In this document: positions 17,154-26,933 of the stretch, piece by piece
Position numbering within the stretch: position 1 is the stretch's first letter
Layout of the letters: the number at the start of each line of letters is the position of its first letter
DNA from: Lachnospiraceae bacterium
Lineage (GTDB): Bacteria; Bacillota; Clostridia; Lachnospirales; Lachnospiraceae
Length of the DNA: 64,000 nucleotides
NCBI GenBank assembly: GCA_025758065.1
Contig: CP107199.1
Span: 3,507,501 to 3,571,500 of the forward strand
Direction of reading: 5' to 3'
Position numbers and translations under genes: made by a program
Notes under the pieces: model-generated
Database searches by the model: none
What the model was told of the DNA's origin: nothing
The model's input: the letters and a program-made list of their open reading frames with translations, nothing else

Positions 17154-18797
17154 TCACCAGATGGATCTCATTCCCTTTATATCAATACTCCATGCACCTG
17201 TCTTTTCTGCTACAGGTCTTAAAACTGCTTTTGGAAGATAAAATCTTCTTGTACATGCCTGTTCGCCGCCATTGATAAACAGCTCTATGATCGCTTTATC
17301 TACATATGCAGTTATTTCTTCTACCGGATGATCTGTCTGTATCTGGCATACAAATGGAAGTGCCTGCTCTTTTGCATCTGCATCTTCTTTTTCAAGAGTT
17401 AGTTTTAAAGCAGTTTCACCAATATACAGATTTACCTTTCCTGCCAGTGATCCAGCCAGAGAAAGAACTGTACTTTCCTTTATTTCTTTTGTCTTTCTCA
17501 TTGAAAGGAAATACGGCCCGTTTTCTGCTTTTTCTGTAAAAAGTTCCTGGATCTGTGGGATTACCTGTGAGTATAGTTTTCCATTTTTTACTGCTAATTT
17601 TCTCGGAAGACTTAAGCTACCGTTGGCACTTCCCGGCTGTGCTATATGCTGCCCCAGCCTGTGACAGTTCCATCCGGCACTTATACGCTCTCCTTCCACT
17701 TCAAAGCTTTGCGGAGCATAATAATCTTTTCCTTCATCTAATAGGCCCTTGTTTTCCGGATCAAATTTTCCATCTTTATAAGTTCCTGTATACCATACTA
17801 CATCTCGTCCATCCTTACGCCCGTCTGCATAAATATAACTGACGATCAAAACCCATGTTCCATCTAAATAGAAGAAATCCGGACACTCTGCAATACCGTA
17901 CTGGGGATCTGTTTCCCCATATAAGATCCCGGCATATTTCCAGCTTTTAAGATCATCTGATTCATAACGGAATACTGCTGGACGGTCATAACAGCTACCT
18001 GCAATGATCATATTCCACTTATCCTCTATCTGAACAACCTTAGGATCCCTGAAATGCCATGTAACACCTTCTGGTGTTCCCCACACAGCACATTCTTCAT
18101 GAGTAAAATGAACGCCGTCCTTGCTTTGTTTTGTTACCTGCCACTGTCTTTGCCAGCTGCGGTCTGTTTTTCCGAAATGCCTGGTGTAAAATAAATGTAT
18201 CACATCTTTTTCGATCACTGCACTTCCAGAAAAAGCTCCGCCCCTGTATTCTCCTTCACAGCCATTTAACTCGATCTGCGGATAAGCTGCAACCGGCTGA
18301 TGTACCCAGTGAAGAAGATCTTTACTCACTGCATGACCCCAGTGCATATTTCCCCATTCCTGACCATTAGGGTTGTACTGATAAAACAGGTGATAATATC
18401 CCTTAAACCAGCAAAGACCGTTTGGATCATTCATCCAGTTTTTATAAGGAGAAAAATGGAAAGTATTTCTGTAATCCTGCGTCAGCGCATCTTTTAAATT
18501 ATCTTTTGTATAAAAATACGCCTTATCTTTAAATTCTATAAATCTTACTCCCTGCTCCAGCACACAGTCCGGGCAGTAAGAATAGGCTAAAGAAACCTCC
18601 AGTTCACAGATCTCCACCTCATATTCCTGCTCTTTTTCCCAGATAAATAAAAAAGTTTCAAAACCGGAAAATTTGTAATATGCTTCCTCTGACAGCTGTC
18701 CCTTGCAGAAGATACGAACACAGCCCGGCTGCTCCCCTGTTCTTCTTCCTGTAATGTTAATCCTGGTACTGTTTTCGGAATCGATCTTATATCTCAC
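17154..18797 (-). CDS. GH32 beta-fructofuranosidase (sucrose/fructan hydrolase)
   Basis: The enzyme hydrolyses terminal fructose bonds in sucrose or fructo-oligosaccharides. All three catalytic motifs are present: W-M-N-D-P-N-G (nucleophile Asp124), F-R-D-P (Asp251, transition-state stabiliser) and E-C-P (Glu304, acid/base). The five-bladed propeller is followed by a beta-sandwich from about residue 400. About 110 residues precede the first motif, an unusually long N-terminal part that may be an extra domain. There is no signal peptide, so the enzyme acts on sugar imported by the adjacent transporter. Confidence 0.94.
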   Translation of the reverse strand: MRYKIDSENSTRINITGRRTGEQPGCVRIFCKGQLSEEAYYKFSGFETFLFIWEKEQEYEVEICELEVSLAYSYCPDCVLEQGVRFIEFKDKAYFYTKDNLKDALTQDYRNTFHFSPYKNWMNDPNGLCWFKGYYHLFYQYNPNGQEWGNMHWGHAVSKDLLHWVHQPVAAYPQIELNGCEGEYRGGAFSGSAVIEKDVIHLFYTRHFGKTDRSWQRQWQVTKQSKDGVHFTHEECAVWGTPEGVTWHFRDPKVVQIEDKWNMIIAGSCYDRPAVFRYESDDLKSWKYAGILYGETDPQYGIAECPDFFYLDGTWVLIVSYIYADGRKDGRDVVWYTGTYKDGKFDPENKGLLDEGKDYYAPQSFEVEGERISAGWNCHRLGQHIAQPGSANGSLSLPRKLAVKNGKLYSQVIPQIQELFTEKAENGPYFLSMRKTKEIKESTVLSLAGSLAGKVNLYIGETALKLTLEKEDADAKEQALPFVCQIQTDHPVEEITAYVDKAIIELFINGGEQACTRRFYLPKAVLRPVAEKTGAWSIDIKGMRSIW

Positions 18798-18829
18798 AAT
18801 ACTCCTCCTTTACAAATGCCCTTTACCAG

Positions 18830-18864
18830 AATGGGATGTCTTCTTTGTTAGAAGGCATCCCATT
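18830..18864 (-). other. Intercistronic hairpin between binding-protein and GH32 genes
   Basis: AATGGGATG pairs with CATCCCATT, with an inner CTTCT/AGAAG extension. No T-run follows on the minus strand. Hairpins at this place commonly stabilise the upstream binding-protein mRNA and give it higher output than the enzyme genes. Confidence 0.6.
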
Positions 18865-18883
18865 TACTGCTATTTCATACTTG

Positions 18884-20218
18884 CTATTTCATAGAATCCT
18901 GCACTCTTGCATATTCATCATCTACATAAGATGCCACTGTATCCAGAGATTCCTTTGCGTCAGAACCGGTAAAAATGTCTAACATTGCCTCTGCAAACTT
19001 GGAAGTCAATACAGTGTAAACTGGTGTCTTTGGTCTTGGAACAGCCGCCTCAAAAAGCTGCTCTTTTGCAAGACTGTATGGATATTCATCCCACTGGGTA
19101 TTATTTTCATAAGCAGACTTTCTTGCAGGCGGATATCCTCCTACCTCACCGTAAAGTCTGGTAGATTCAGAATTAGTCATGAATTCCAGTGCCACATAAG
19201 CTGCATCCGGATCCTTGCAGTCTTTAGAAATTCCCAGTGTCCAGCTTCCACAGTTGGAAACTACATGATCGCCTGTTTTTGGCAGATAAGTTGCTCCCCA
19301 ATGCAGATCCGGGAACTGCTCAAACTGAACCATTTGGTTCGTATTGCCTGCGATCCACATAGCTGCCTTCTGATCCTGGAACTCAGTAGGAGTAGGATCA
19401 ATATTTGCAAGTTTTTCATCAAAGAATTTCTGAAGCTTTGCAGCGGTCTCTACACTCTTTTCACTGTTGATGTAGCCATCTGCCTTTGAACCATCTTCAC
19501 TGACTAACGGTGCACCTGCTGAATCAAATAATGGAGATAAACCGTAAATCATTCCTTCACCCTTATCCATGATAATCTTAATACCTACCATTTCAGGCGT
19601 GGAGACTTCTTTTGCCATTTCATACACTTCATCCAGCGTGTAAGCATCGTCAATTCCCTCTGGAATGCGGAAGCCATGTTCCTCAAATACATCTTTGTTG
19701 TAATAGAACAGACTGACTGCTTCATTAAAGCTGACTGCATACATGTCATTCTTGTATGTATTCTGTAATACTGTAGACGGAAGCATGTCGTTTTTGCTTT
19801 CCTCTGATACATAGCTGGTGATCGGAACAATAATTCCGTTTGCTGCATAGTTAGAAACATTTGGACCGTCTAAAGAAAGAAGATCCGGAAGTATCCCTGC
19901 TGCAGCTGCTGAGTTTACCTTATCCTCATAAGCATAAGAAGAACCTCTTGGAATATACTCAATTGTCAGATGATATTTCCCTTCATATTTCTTGTTAAAA
20001 TCTTCTACTCTCTGGTCAAAAGCAGGTATCATGGTCTTATTTTCCTGATACCACATAGTGATCTCCTTTACCCCATCAGCAGAAGCCCCATCTTTACTTC
20101 CACCTGCATTTTCCACCTTGGCAGTTTTTTCTCCCCCATTCTGTGAAGAGCATCCGGTCACGCTTGCCATAGCAAGAGCCGCTGCTGACATCATGATCAC
20201 CCAATTCCTTTTTTTCAT
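18884..20218 (-). CDS. Extracellular sugar-binding lipoprotein of the ABC transporter
   Basis: The 444-residue protein has a lipoprotein signal (hydrophobic 6-20, lipobox ending at Cys23 in V-T-G-C). After it comes a Ser/Gly/Lys linker and a type-1 solute-binding fold (E-I-T-M-W-Y; W-I-A-G-N-T-N-Q; G-G-Y-P-P-A-R). It is anchored outside the membrane and hands sugar to the two permeases. It is the first gene of the fructan/sucrose unit and is divergent from the sensor kinase. Confidence 0.94.
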   Translation of the reverse strand: MKKRNWVIMMSAAALAMASVTGCSSQNGGEKTAKVENAGGSKDGASADGVKEITMWYQENKTMIPAFDQRVEDFNKKYEGKYHLTIEYIPRGSSYAYEDKVNSAAAAGILPDLLSLDGPNVSNYAANGIIVPITSYVSEESKNDMLPSTVLQNTYKNDMYAVSFNEAVSLFYYNKDVFEEHGFRIPEGIDDAYTLDEVYEMAKEVSTPEMVGIKIIMDKGEGMIYGLSPLFDSAGAPLVSEDGSKADGYINSEKSVETAAKLQKFFDEKLANIDPTPTEFQDQKAAMWIAGNTNQMVQFEQFPDLHWGATYLPKTGDHVVSNCGSWTLGISKDCKDPDAAYVALEFMTNSESTRLYGEVGGYPPARKSAYENNTQWDEYPYSLAKEQLFEAAVPRPKTPVYTVLTSKFAEAMLDIFTGSDAKESLDTVASYVDDEYARVQDSMK

Positions 20219-20342
20219 AACTTCTTCTCCTTCCTGTTTTCCTTTCGTTTTTGCTTTTTTACTTCATTTTTTCTTTTATTTGCTTCATTTCTGATGACTT
20301 TATGGTATCATATCCATGGATTTAAAAACAATATAAAGAATC

Positions 20343-20351
20343 TGATATAAT
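20343..20351 (+). promoter_or_regulatory. Extended -10 for the sensor-kinase operon
   Basis: TGATATAAT is a perfect extended -10, about 100 bases before the kinase start. The -35 is weak. It lies in the divergent region shared with the binding-protein gene. Confidence 0.45.
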
Positions 20352-20452
20352 ATGGGTAATATGACACGTTATGAAAAACCTGCATACTTTTTTTCTTGTT
20401 TGTGCTATTCTTAAACTGGAAATTTTCTATGACTATGACAGGAGGGCATAAA

Positions 20453-22201
20453 ATGAAAAACCGCAAGATCCAGGAACAGCTTTTAATCTGGTTTCTTATT
20501 TTTACTGTGATCCCGCTTTCTGTGATCTCCTTCTGGTGTTATCTGTTAGCTTCCCGGATCATCAACCAGAAATCCAGTTCCTATGCAGCAGAATCCATCC
20601 AGCAGTTGTCTGACAACCTGGATCAGTTATTAGTACAGATTGAAAATACCTCTCTTTCCATTTCTTATAATAACTATATCCAGAATGCACTGGAAAATCT
20701 GTCAAACGGCCAGTCTATCAGCCGGGTGGACAGCTATCAGCTGGAAAAAAATATGATCCTTACATATGACTATGCATCCATGCGGGATATTACCATACGC
20801 CCCGCTGCTTCATTTAAAGACAATAATACCCTTTTTCGTGTACCTGCCAGGCTGGATCCGGATACAGAGGATCTGTTTTACCCAGCTTCTGACCTGACTG
20901 ATATATCCGCAATTACCTGGCGCAGTGATACGGGGCAACAGATCATCCAGATGATACGGCCCATTGAAAGTACCAGGAATTTTCATCATATGGGCACCTT
21001 ATATATTTCTCTCTACAGCAGCTATATTGACAATCTGGTAAAGAATATCCATTTTGATGAGAAAGGATTTGCCCTTATCTTAGATTCCAAAAACCAGCCT
21101 ATTAATATCAAAGAAGTGGATCCTTCTTTCCTTACAAATCTTGATCCTTTTCTTGCCGACACAAATGGAAGGTTTAACCGTAAGATTGGCTCTGTGGATT
21201 ATGAGTATTTTTATACTACTTCTCCTAAGACCGGCTGGAAATCCCTGGGAATCATTTCAGTTTCTGACCTGCATGCCCAGGTACGAAAACTGGCTCTTTC
21301 TGTTATTACAGGCGTACTTTTAGTATCTGCTGTAGCCATATTTATTTCCTACCGGCTTTCACGCTCTTTTGCTGAAAAAATCCATACAGTAACAGCTGCC
21401 ATGAAAAAAGCCTCAGAAGGCGATTTCTCCGTTAATCTGGCAGAAGGCATTTCAAAAAATGAATTTAACGACTTAAATACCGGTTTTAATCACATGATCC
21501 AGAAGATCAATTCCCTGATCCAGACTGTATACAAGGCAGAGCTTTTGCGCAAGGAAGCAGAATATGCTTCCCTGCAGGCACAGACGAATCCACATTTTCT
21601 TTATAATACCTTAGATACCATCTGCTGGCAGGCAAAACTTGCAGGCAACGATGCTATTTTTGATACTACCTATTCTCTGGCCTCTCTCCTGCGTGCATCT
21701 ATGGGAAACACTGATTCTTATATAACTGTTTCCCAGGAATTGTCTTATATCCGTGATTATATACAGATACAGAAAGCCCGCTTCAGGGATAAGATACAGG
21801 CAAATATTGCTGTAGAACCGGCACTTATGCCTGTTATGATCCCCAAACTTATTCTTCAGCCTATTGTGGAAAATGCCTTTATCCATGGTCTGGAAGAAAA
21901 AAATGGAAACGGTACTATAAAAATAAGCGGGATCTTAAATGATGAGGAAGAAACCGTCCTCTTTATGATCCATGATAATGGTGTGGGAATGACACGGGCC
22001 CAGATAGAAAAGGCCTTAGATCCGCCTCCAGGCACGAAAGGCAGCTTTGGACTTTCCAGTGTCCACAAACGGCTCCAGCTTCTGTATGGAACAGATTTTG
22101 GCTTAAAGATCCTGTCTGATCCAGGAAAAGGAACCACTATTATCATCCGCATGCCTCTTCATGTTGAAAAGACAGAAAAAGAAAAGCAATATAGAATTTG
22201 A
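20453..22201 (+). CDS. YesM-type sensor histidine kinase
   Basis: The 582-residue membrane sensor has TM1 near 12-32, an extracellular sensing domain of about 250 residues, TM2 near 285-305, HAMP, a His_kinase domain with His381 in Q-T-N-P-H-F-L-Y-N-T-L-D, and an HATPase domain (V-E-N-A-F-I-H-G-L; G-K-G-T-T). The frame opens at 20396, but the ATG at 20453 follows AGGAGGG. It probably senses the substrate or binding protein of the divergent sugar locus and phosphorylates the next gene product. Confidence 0.93.
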   Translation: MKNRKIQEQLLIWFLIFTVIPLSVISFWCYLLASRIINQKSSSYAAESIQQLSDNLDQLLVQIENTSLSISYNNYIQNALENLSNGQSISRVDSYQLEKNMILTYDYASMRDITIRPAASFKDNNTLFRVPARLDPDTEDLFYPASDLTDISAITWRSDTGQQIIQMIRPIESTRNFHHMGTLYISLYSSYIDNLVKNIHFDEKGFALILDSKNQPINIKEVDPSFLTNLDPFLADTNGRFNRKIGSVDYEYFYTTSPKTGWKSLGIISVSDLHAQVRKLALSVITGVLLVSAVAIFISYRLSRSFAEKIHTVTAAMKKASEGDFSVNLAEGISKNEFNDLNTGFNHMIQKINSLIQTVYKAELLRKEAEYASLQAQTNPHFLYNTLDTICWQAKLAGNDAIFDTTYSLASLLRASMGNTDSYITVSQELSYIRDYIQIQKARFRDKIQANIAVEPALMPVMIPKLILQPIVENAFIHGLEEKNGNGTIKISGILNDEEETVLFMIHDNGVGMTRAQIEKALDPPPGTKGSFGLSSVHKRLQLLYGTDFGLKILSDPGKGTTIIIRMPLHVEKTEKEKQYRI

Positions 22202-22217
22202 TTTTGAGGAAATATGT

Positions 22218-23780
22218 ATGTATAAGATAATGATCGCAGACGATGAACCTATCGTACTTGACAGTTTAAAAACATTTCCATGGTCTGATCACCAGTGTTG
22301 TGTGACCTGCTTTGCAGAAAACGGCTTAAATGCACTGCATACTCTGGAATCAGAAAAAGTGGATATTTTGATCAGCGATATACGTATGCCGGGGATGAAC
22401 GGCCTGGAGCTTTCCAAAGCTGTAAAAGAACGATTCCCGGAAACAGAGATCATACTTTTAACCGGCTATGCAGAATTTGAATACGCCAAACAGGCTTTAT
22501 CACTTGGAATCCGCCAGTACCTTTTAAAGCCATTCCGACTTGAAGATATTGAATCTGCCCTCCTTTCCTGTATCCATTCCTTAGATAACCTGGAAAGCAG
22601 GCGCAGACAGCAGACATACATCCAGGAAAAGCTTCAGCTCATCTCTCCTCTTCTCACAGAGCAGATCTACCAGGATCTGTTAGAGGGACGTATTGGGGAT
22701 TATTCAGAAAAAATAGCTGCCTGCAACATTAAGGATGCTCTTTATGTGGTCATTTCCACTCAAAGTGACTTTCCCGGAAGTTCCTTAGATATTGCCCTCT
22801 ATGCTCAGATCAAAGAGCTGTTAAATGGAATGGAACCAGAAGTTTATCTTGCCCAGGGCATTGACATTATCAGCTGTATCCTTTGTTTTAATGTAAAGCA
22901 TTCCCCTGAATTTTGTGAGGTTGCCTCTTTACACCTGTGCGAAATGCTCCAGAAGACAACGCTGCAAGAACTGGGATTCCATATTTCTTTTGGCATCAGC
23001 CTTCCAAGTTCTGATATTTTTATGCTTCATCAGTTAAAAAAGCAATCTGTCCAGGCCCTTAACTGCCGGAGCGCTTTAGGTGGAAATTCCCTGATCATGT
23101 ATTCGGAAATACAGAAAAAACAGGATCATGATATTTTCAATCTGACCATGTATGAAAAGAAAATACAGAAATGTATTGTTCAGAATCAGAAACAAGAATT
23201 ACAACAGACCTTCCGGCAGTTTTTTGATGAACTGCTCCAGTCTGCCCACGGTGACTTTTCTTATATTAAAAAAACGCTGATCAATCTTGTTGTGCTTACA
23301 TATCGTTTTGCCGAAAGTTATATTAACAGTTCTGAAAATGAATATGATGCTATCGAACATTTATTCCGCTGTGAAAGTATGGAAACACTGTCCAAAGAAT
23401 CTCTTTCCCTGTTAGAGTCTCTGATCCAGACAGGATCCAGTTCTTTTGGCGGCGGGATTGCAGAACGCATCACTGATTATCTGGAACAGAATCTGGAGCA
23501 GAATGTTTCTCTTGATATGCTGGCCCAGTCTATGAATTACAGCGCCGCTTATCTGTCCCGCCTCATCAAAAAGAATACAGGACAGTCCTTCAGCGAACTG
23601 CTTTTATACCTGCGTTTAAAAAAATCCATGGAGCTTTTACGGCTTACGGATATGCGGATCAATGATATTGCTGCCAAAGCAGGCTACAACGATGTAAGCT
23701 ATTTCATCTCTATTTTTAAAAAGTATACCGGCGTCACACCTAAGGAGTGGCGCAGCCTGGCAAAGCTGGGAGAGTTATAG
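22218..23780 (+). CDS. YesN-type response regulator with AraC DNA-binding domain
   Basis: The 520-residue regulator has an N-terminal receiver (phospho-acceptor Asp54 in L-I-S-D-I-R-M-P-G-M-N-G), a long middle region and a C-terminal pair of AraC helix-turn-helices (D-M-L-A-Q-S-M-N-Y-S-A-A-Y-L-S-R-L; I-N-D-I-A-A-K-A-G-Y-N-D-V-S-Y-F). The frame begins earlier, but the ATG at 22218 has GAGG eight bases upstream and starts the receiver fold. It lies 16 bases after the kinase and is the likely activator of the sugar locus. Confidence 0.93.
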   Translation: MYKIMIADDEPIVLDSLKTFPWSDHQCCVTCFAENGLNALHTLESEKVDILISDIRMPGMNGLELSKAVKERFPETEIILLTGYAEFEYAKQALSLGIRQYLLKPFRLEDIESALLSCIHSLDNLESRRRQQTYIQEKLQLISPLLTEQIYQDLLEGRIGDYSEKIAACNIKDALYVVISTQSDFPGSSLDIALYAQIKELLNGMEPEVYLAQGIDIISCILCFNVKHSPEFCEVASLHLCEMLQKTTLQELGFHISFGISLPSSDIFMLHQLKKQSVQALNCRSALGGNSLIMYSEIQKKQDHDIFNLTMYEKKIQKCIVQNQKQELQQTFRQFFDELLQSAHGDFSYIKKTLINLVVLTYRFAESYINSSENEYDAIEHLFRCESMETLSKESLSLLESLIQTGSSSFGGGIAERITDYLEQNLEQNVSLDMLAQSMNYSAAYLSRLIKKNTGQSFSELLLYLRLKKSMELLRLTDMRINDIAAKAGYNDVSYFISIFKKYTGVTPKEWRSLAKLGEL

Positions 23781-23789
23781 AATGTTATT

Positions 23790-23832
23790 AAAAAACAGGC
23801 GTATCCTGACCTTTCGGATACGCCTGTTTTTT
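23790..23832. terminator. Bidirectional terminator between the yesN-like gene and purA
   Basis: AAAACAGGCGTATCC and its perfect inverse flank a nine-base loop, with T-runs on both strands. Confidence 0.92.
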
Positions 23833-23840
23833 CCGTTCAT

Positions 23841-25115
23841 TTATTTAAGGATAATATCATCACGGCCTGGGCCATTAGATACCATTGTGATCGGTACTTC
23901 AATCTCTTTTTCTACAAACTCAATATACTTACGGCAGTTCTCTGGGAGATCTGCGTAATTCTTGATTCCGCGGATATCTGTCTTCCAGCCCGGGAGCTTG
24001 GTAAATACCGGTTTAGCCTTTTCAAGCTTTGCAGTAGTTGGGAAGTCTCTGGTCACTTCGCCGTCGATCTCATAGCCAATGCAAACCGGGATCTCATCTA
24101 AGTAGCCAAGTACATCTAATACTGTGAAAGCCACTTCAGTAGCGCCCTGGATACGGCAGCCGTATCTTGTAGCAACTGCATCGAACCAGCCTACTCTTCT
24201 TGGACGTCCGGTAGTAGCGCCGTATTCGCCGCCATCACCACCACGGTTTCTTAACTCTTCCGCTTCATCACCGAAGATCTCGCTGACAAATGCACCTGCA
24301 CCAACTGCGCTGGAATATGCCTTAACAACAGTGGTAATATCCTTGATCTCATATGGCGGGATGCCTGCGCCAATAGCACCGTAAGCAGCCAGTGTAGAAG
24401 AAGAAGTTACCATCGGATAGATTCCGTGATCTGGATCCTTTAAAGAGCCCAGCTGTCCTTCTAACAGGATCCGCTTGCCTTCTTTGATCGCATTGTGCAG
24501 ATATGCAGATACATCACATACATATGGACGGATCATTTCACGATAGCTTACTAACTCATCGTAAAGCTCCTTTGGATCTAACAGAGGCTTGTGGTACAGA
24601 TGCTCAAGCATTACGTTCTTGATCTCACATACTCTCTCTGTCTTTTCCTTTAACAGCTCATCATCAAAGAGTTCGCTTACCTGGAAACCGATCTTTGCAT
24701 ATTTATCAGAATAGAATGGAGCAATTCCGGACTTGGTGGAGCCAAAGGACTTACCAGCCAGACGAGCCTCCTCATAAGTATCAAACAGTACATGGTAAGG
24801 CATCAGGATCTGTGCTCTGTCAGAAACCAGGATATGTGGCTTCGGAACGCCTCTGTCTACGATAGACTGGATCTCCTTGATCAGATATGGGATGTTTAAT
24901 GCAACACCATTTCCAATGATGCTGGTAGTGTGCTGATAGAATACGCCAGACGGAAGAAGATGAAGTGCAAATTTACCATAATCATTGATAATGGTATGAC
25001 CTGCATTACTTCCGCCCTGGAAACGGATAATAATGTCAGACTCTTTTGCAAGCATATCTGTGATCTTGCCTTTTCCTTCGTCTCCCCAGTTAGCACCTAC
25101 AATTGCTCTAACCAT
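23841..25115 (-). CDS. purA: Adenylosuccinate synthetase
   Basis: It makes adenylosuccinate from IMP and aspartate using GTP, the first step to AMP. At 424 residues it is full length. The phosphate loop G-D-E-G-K-G-K is at 11-17, and G-N-G-V-A-L-N plus T-T-T-G-R-P-R-R-V-G-W are typical. AAGGAGG precedes the ATG. The next enzyme, purB, is 8 kb away. Confidence 0.97.
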   Translation of the reverse strand: MVRAIVGANWGDEGKGKITDMLAKESDIIIRFQGGSNAGHTIINDYGKFALHLLPSGVFYQHTTSIIGNGVALNIPYLIKEIQSIVDRGVPKPHILVSDRAQILMPYHVLFDTYEEARLAGKSFGSTKSGIAPFYSDKYAKIGFQVSELFDDELLKEKTERVCEIKNVMLEHLYHKPLLDPKELYDELVSYREMIRPYVCDVSAYLHNAIKEGKRILLEGQLGSLKDPDHGIYPMVTSSSTLAAYGAIGAGIPPYEIKDITTVVKAYSSAVGAGAFVSEIFGDEAEELRNRGGDGGEYGATTGRPRRVGWFDAVATRYGCRIQGATEVAFTVLDVLGYLDEIPVCIGYEIDGEVTRDFPTTAKLEKAKPVFTKLPGWKTDIRGIKNYADLPENCRKYIEFVEKEIEVPITMVSNGPGRDDIILK

Positions 25116-25268
25116 ACGTAAATTCCTCCTTGGGGCATAAGCCCGGTATCATTAATAAATAATTAATCTCCTTTTACTTTACTATATTATGAACTATAAG
25201 TAAAGTGATTATTTATTATGTATGCCATAATGACAGCTTATGTCGTTTGTATCTGCTATCTGTTCTTC

Positions 25269-26156
25269 TTATTTTTCTGCAAGCAGCTCTAGCAGGTTTT
25301 TTCCTGCCATGGACATTAAACCTGTCTCTCCCGTTACTAGACAGATAGACCGTGATGGCATTTTTTCTTTAAAAGAAAGGGCAAATACTTCTCCCCGCTC
25401 TATGGCCTCTTTTGCAAAACCTTCCATAACACAGCCAACGCCCATGTTCCGCCTGGCAAACTGCACGATCATATCGCTGGTAGCCAGTTCAAATTCCGGC
25501 TTTAATTCAATGCCTTTCTGGGATAAAAACTGATCCATGAACAGGCGGGTGCTGGTATTTTTTTCCAGAAAAATACATGGCAGGTCACAGAGAATGGAAT
25601 AGTCTAACTCCCTTCCCTGCAATTCTTTAAAGCTGCTTCCTGCAATAAACACGTTATCAATAGATTTTACTTCTGTACTGTGAATCGCTCCATGACCCGA
25701 AAAAGGTGTAGTCACCACACCAAAATCAATTTTGCCTTCTTCCAGGCAACGGATGGTCTCCGGTGTTGGTGCATTGGTCACTGTCACCTTTATCCTTGGA
25801 TATTCTTTGTGAAACTGCTCCAGATACGGGAGCAGGAAAAACTGCAATGTCATGTCACTGGCACCAATACGCACCTCTCCCATATCCATGTCCAGCATTC
25901 TTTTAAGCATCCGGCCGCCTTCTAACAGCTGCTCTACCCCGCCTTTTACATAGTGATATAACAGTTCCCCTTCTCTTGTAAGGAGTACCCCTTTAGAAGT
26001 ACGGGAAAACAATTTTGCCCCTGCTTCTTTTTCCAGCTGACGCACTGCCTGGCTCACTGCAGGCTGGGAGATGCAAAGTCTCTGGGCTGCAGCCGTAAGG
26101 CTTCCTTCCTGACATACGTAATAAAATACTTTATAGTATTCCAGATTGATATTCAT
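25269..26156 (-). CDS. LysR-family transcriptional regulator
   Basis: The 295-residue protein has an N-terminal winged helix (Y-Y-K-V-F-Y-Y-V; G-S-L-T-A-A-A-Q-R-L-C-I-S-Q-P-A-V-S-Q-A-V-R) and a C-terminal periplasmic-binding-like effector domain. The frame opens at 26216, but the ATG at 26156 follows GAGGG and matches the family start. The effector and targets are unknown. It lies upstream of purA in the same direction, without an obvious link. Confidence 0.9.
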   Translation of the reverse strand: MNINLEYYKVFYYVCQEGSLTAAAQRLCISQPAVSQAVRQLEKEAGAKLFSRTSKGVLLTREGELLYHYVKGGVEQLLEGGRMLKRMLDMDMGEVRIGASDMTLQFFLLPYLEQFHKEYPRIKVTVTNAPTPETIRCLEEGKIDFGVVTTPFSGHGAIHSTEVKSIDNVFIAGSSFKELQGRELDYSILCDLPCIFLEKNTSTRLFMDQFLSQKGIELKPEFELATSDMIVQFARRNMGVGCVMEGFAKEAIERGEVFALSFKEKMPSRSICLVTGETGLMSMAGKNLLELLAEK

Positions 26157-26288
26157 ATGATCCCTCATGCACGAAAGGGACTGAATGCTTTCGCTCCAGC
26201 CCCTTATCCATTTCATTTAATTCACACTTAAAAACTTTATTTACTATTATTAGCTCATTATAAATGACATGAAACGGGTTAGCATTCT

Positions 26289-26654
26289 TTATTTTGAAAA
26301 TATCGCATCATTTCTTGAAAGAAGGTACACACAATACTGATTCATACTGATTCCTTCTCTTTGAGAATGCTCTGCTAATGATCTATGCAAACTTCGTGGA
26401 ATTCTCAATTTAAACTGCCCTGAATAACCTTCCAGACTATCTGGCTCATGAATCTCTACCCCTTCTTCTAACGCAGCTTCAATCCATGCTTTCTTCGCAT
26501 CCAGTGCATTTATTATCGCACTTTCTACAGTTTCTCCGCAAGTAATGCAACCAGGCAAGTCTGGATACGAAACCACAAAACCACCTTCCTCTTTATCCTC
26601 TATAATTTCCATACGATAGGACATTTCCATATAATCATTCAGCGTCTTCATCAT
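26289..26654 (-). CDS. hicB: HicB-family antitoxin
   Basis: The 121-residue protein has the partial RNase H-like HicB domain (G-G-F-V-V-S-Y-P-D-L-P-G-C-I-T-C-G-E-T) and a C-terminal ribbon-helix-helix (S-L-H-R-S-L-A-E-H; S-M-N-Q-Y). HicB neutralises HicA and binds its operator. The frame opens at 26666, but the ATG at 26654 follows GAGG. It overlaps the 3' end of the adjacent hicA, whose frame is broken while hicB is intact. Confidence 0.92.
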   Translation of the reverse strand: MMKTLNDYMEMSYRMEIIEDKEEGGFVVSYPDLPGCITCGETVESAIINALDAKKAWIEAALEEGVEIHEPDSLEGYSGQFKLRIPRSLHRSLAEHSQREGISMNQYCVYLLSRNDAIFSK

Positions 26655-26876
26655 TCTTCGCCTCACTTTCTACAATCTGCCTTACCATTTCTACATATAC
26701 TTTTTTTATTGGCTCATGCTTTGGTATTGTAATTGGCATACAGCCTGGCTTTCTAAATGTATAATGACTACTTCCACCTCTCGGTGCATTCTTTCCATTA
26801 CTTTTCGTAACTCATCAAACCGAAGGTCTTTTGACAAGTTACATATACGCGCTATCAATTTATCCCATTTTGACAT
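26635..26876 (-). pseudogene. hicA: hicA mRNA-interferase toxin, frameshifted
   Basis: The first frame starts at an ATG (26876) and encodes M-S-K-W-D-K-L...L-R-K-V-M-E-R-M. Another frame then encodes the rest of HicA: A-P-R-G-G-S-S-H-Y-T-F-R-K-P-G, which carries the catalytic histidine, and I-T-I-P-K-H-E-P-I-K-K-V-Y-V-E-M-V, ending at a TGA at 26635. The residues normally between these parts (about G-Y-x-x-N) are missing, so a short deletion near 26785-26795 caused the shift. The toxin is expected to be inactive. HicA normally cleaves mRNA. Confidence 0.88.
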
Positions 26877-26897
26877 TCTTTTGTTCCTTTTACTTAT

Positions 26898-26926
26898 ATT
26901 ATACATGGTATCATATGTGGTGTCAA
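26898..26926 (-). promoter_or_regulatory. Consensus promoter of hicAB
   Basis: TTGACA (26921-26926), 17 bases and TATAAT (26898-26903) on the minus strand match the consensus fully, 22 bases before the hicA ATG. An ATAC/GTAT inverted repeat overlaps the -10 and may be the HicB operator. Confidence 0.8.
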
Positions 26927-26933
26927 TTTTTTA

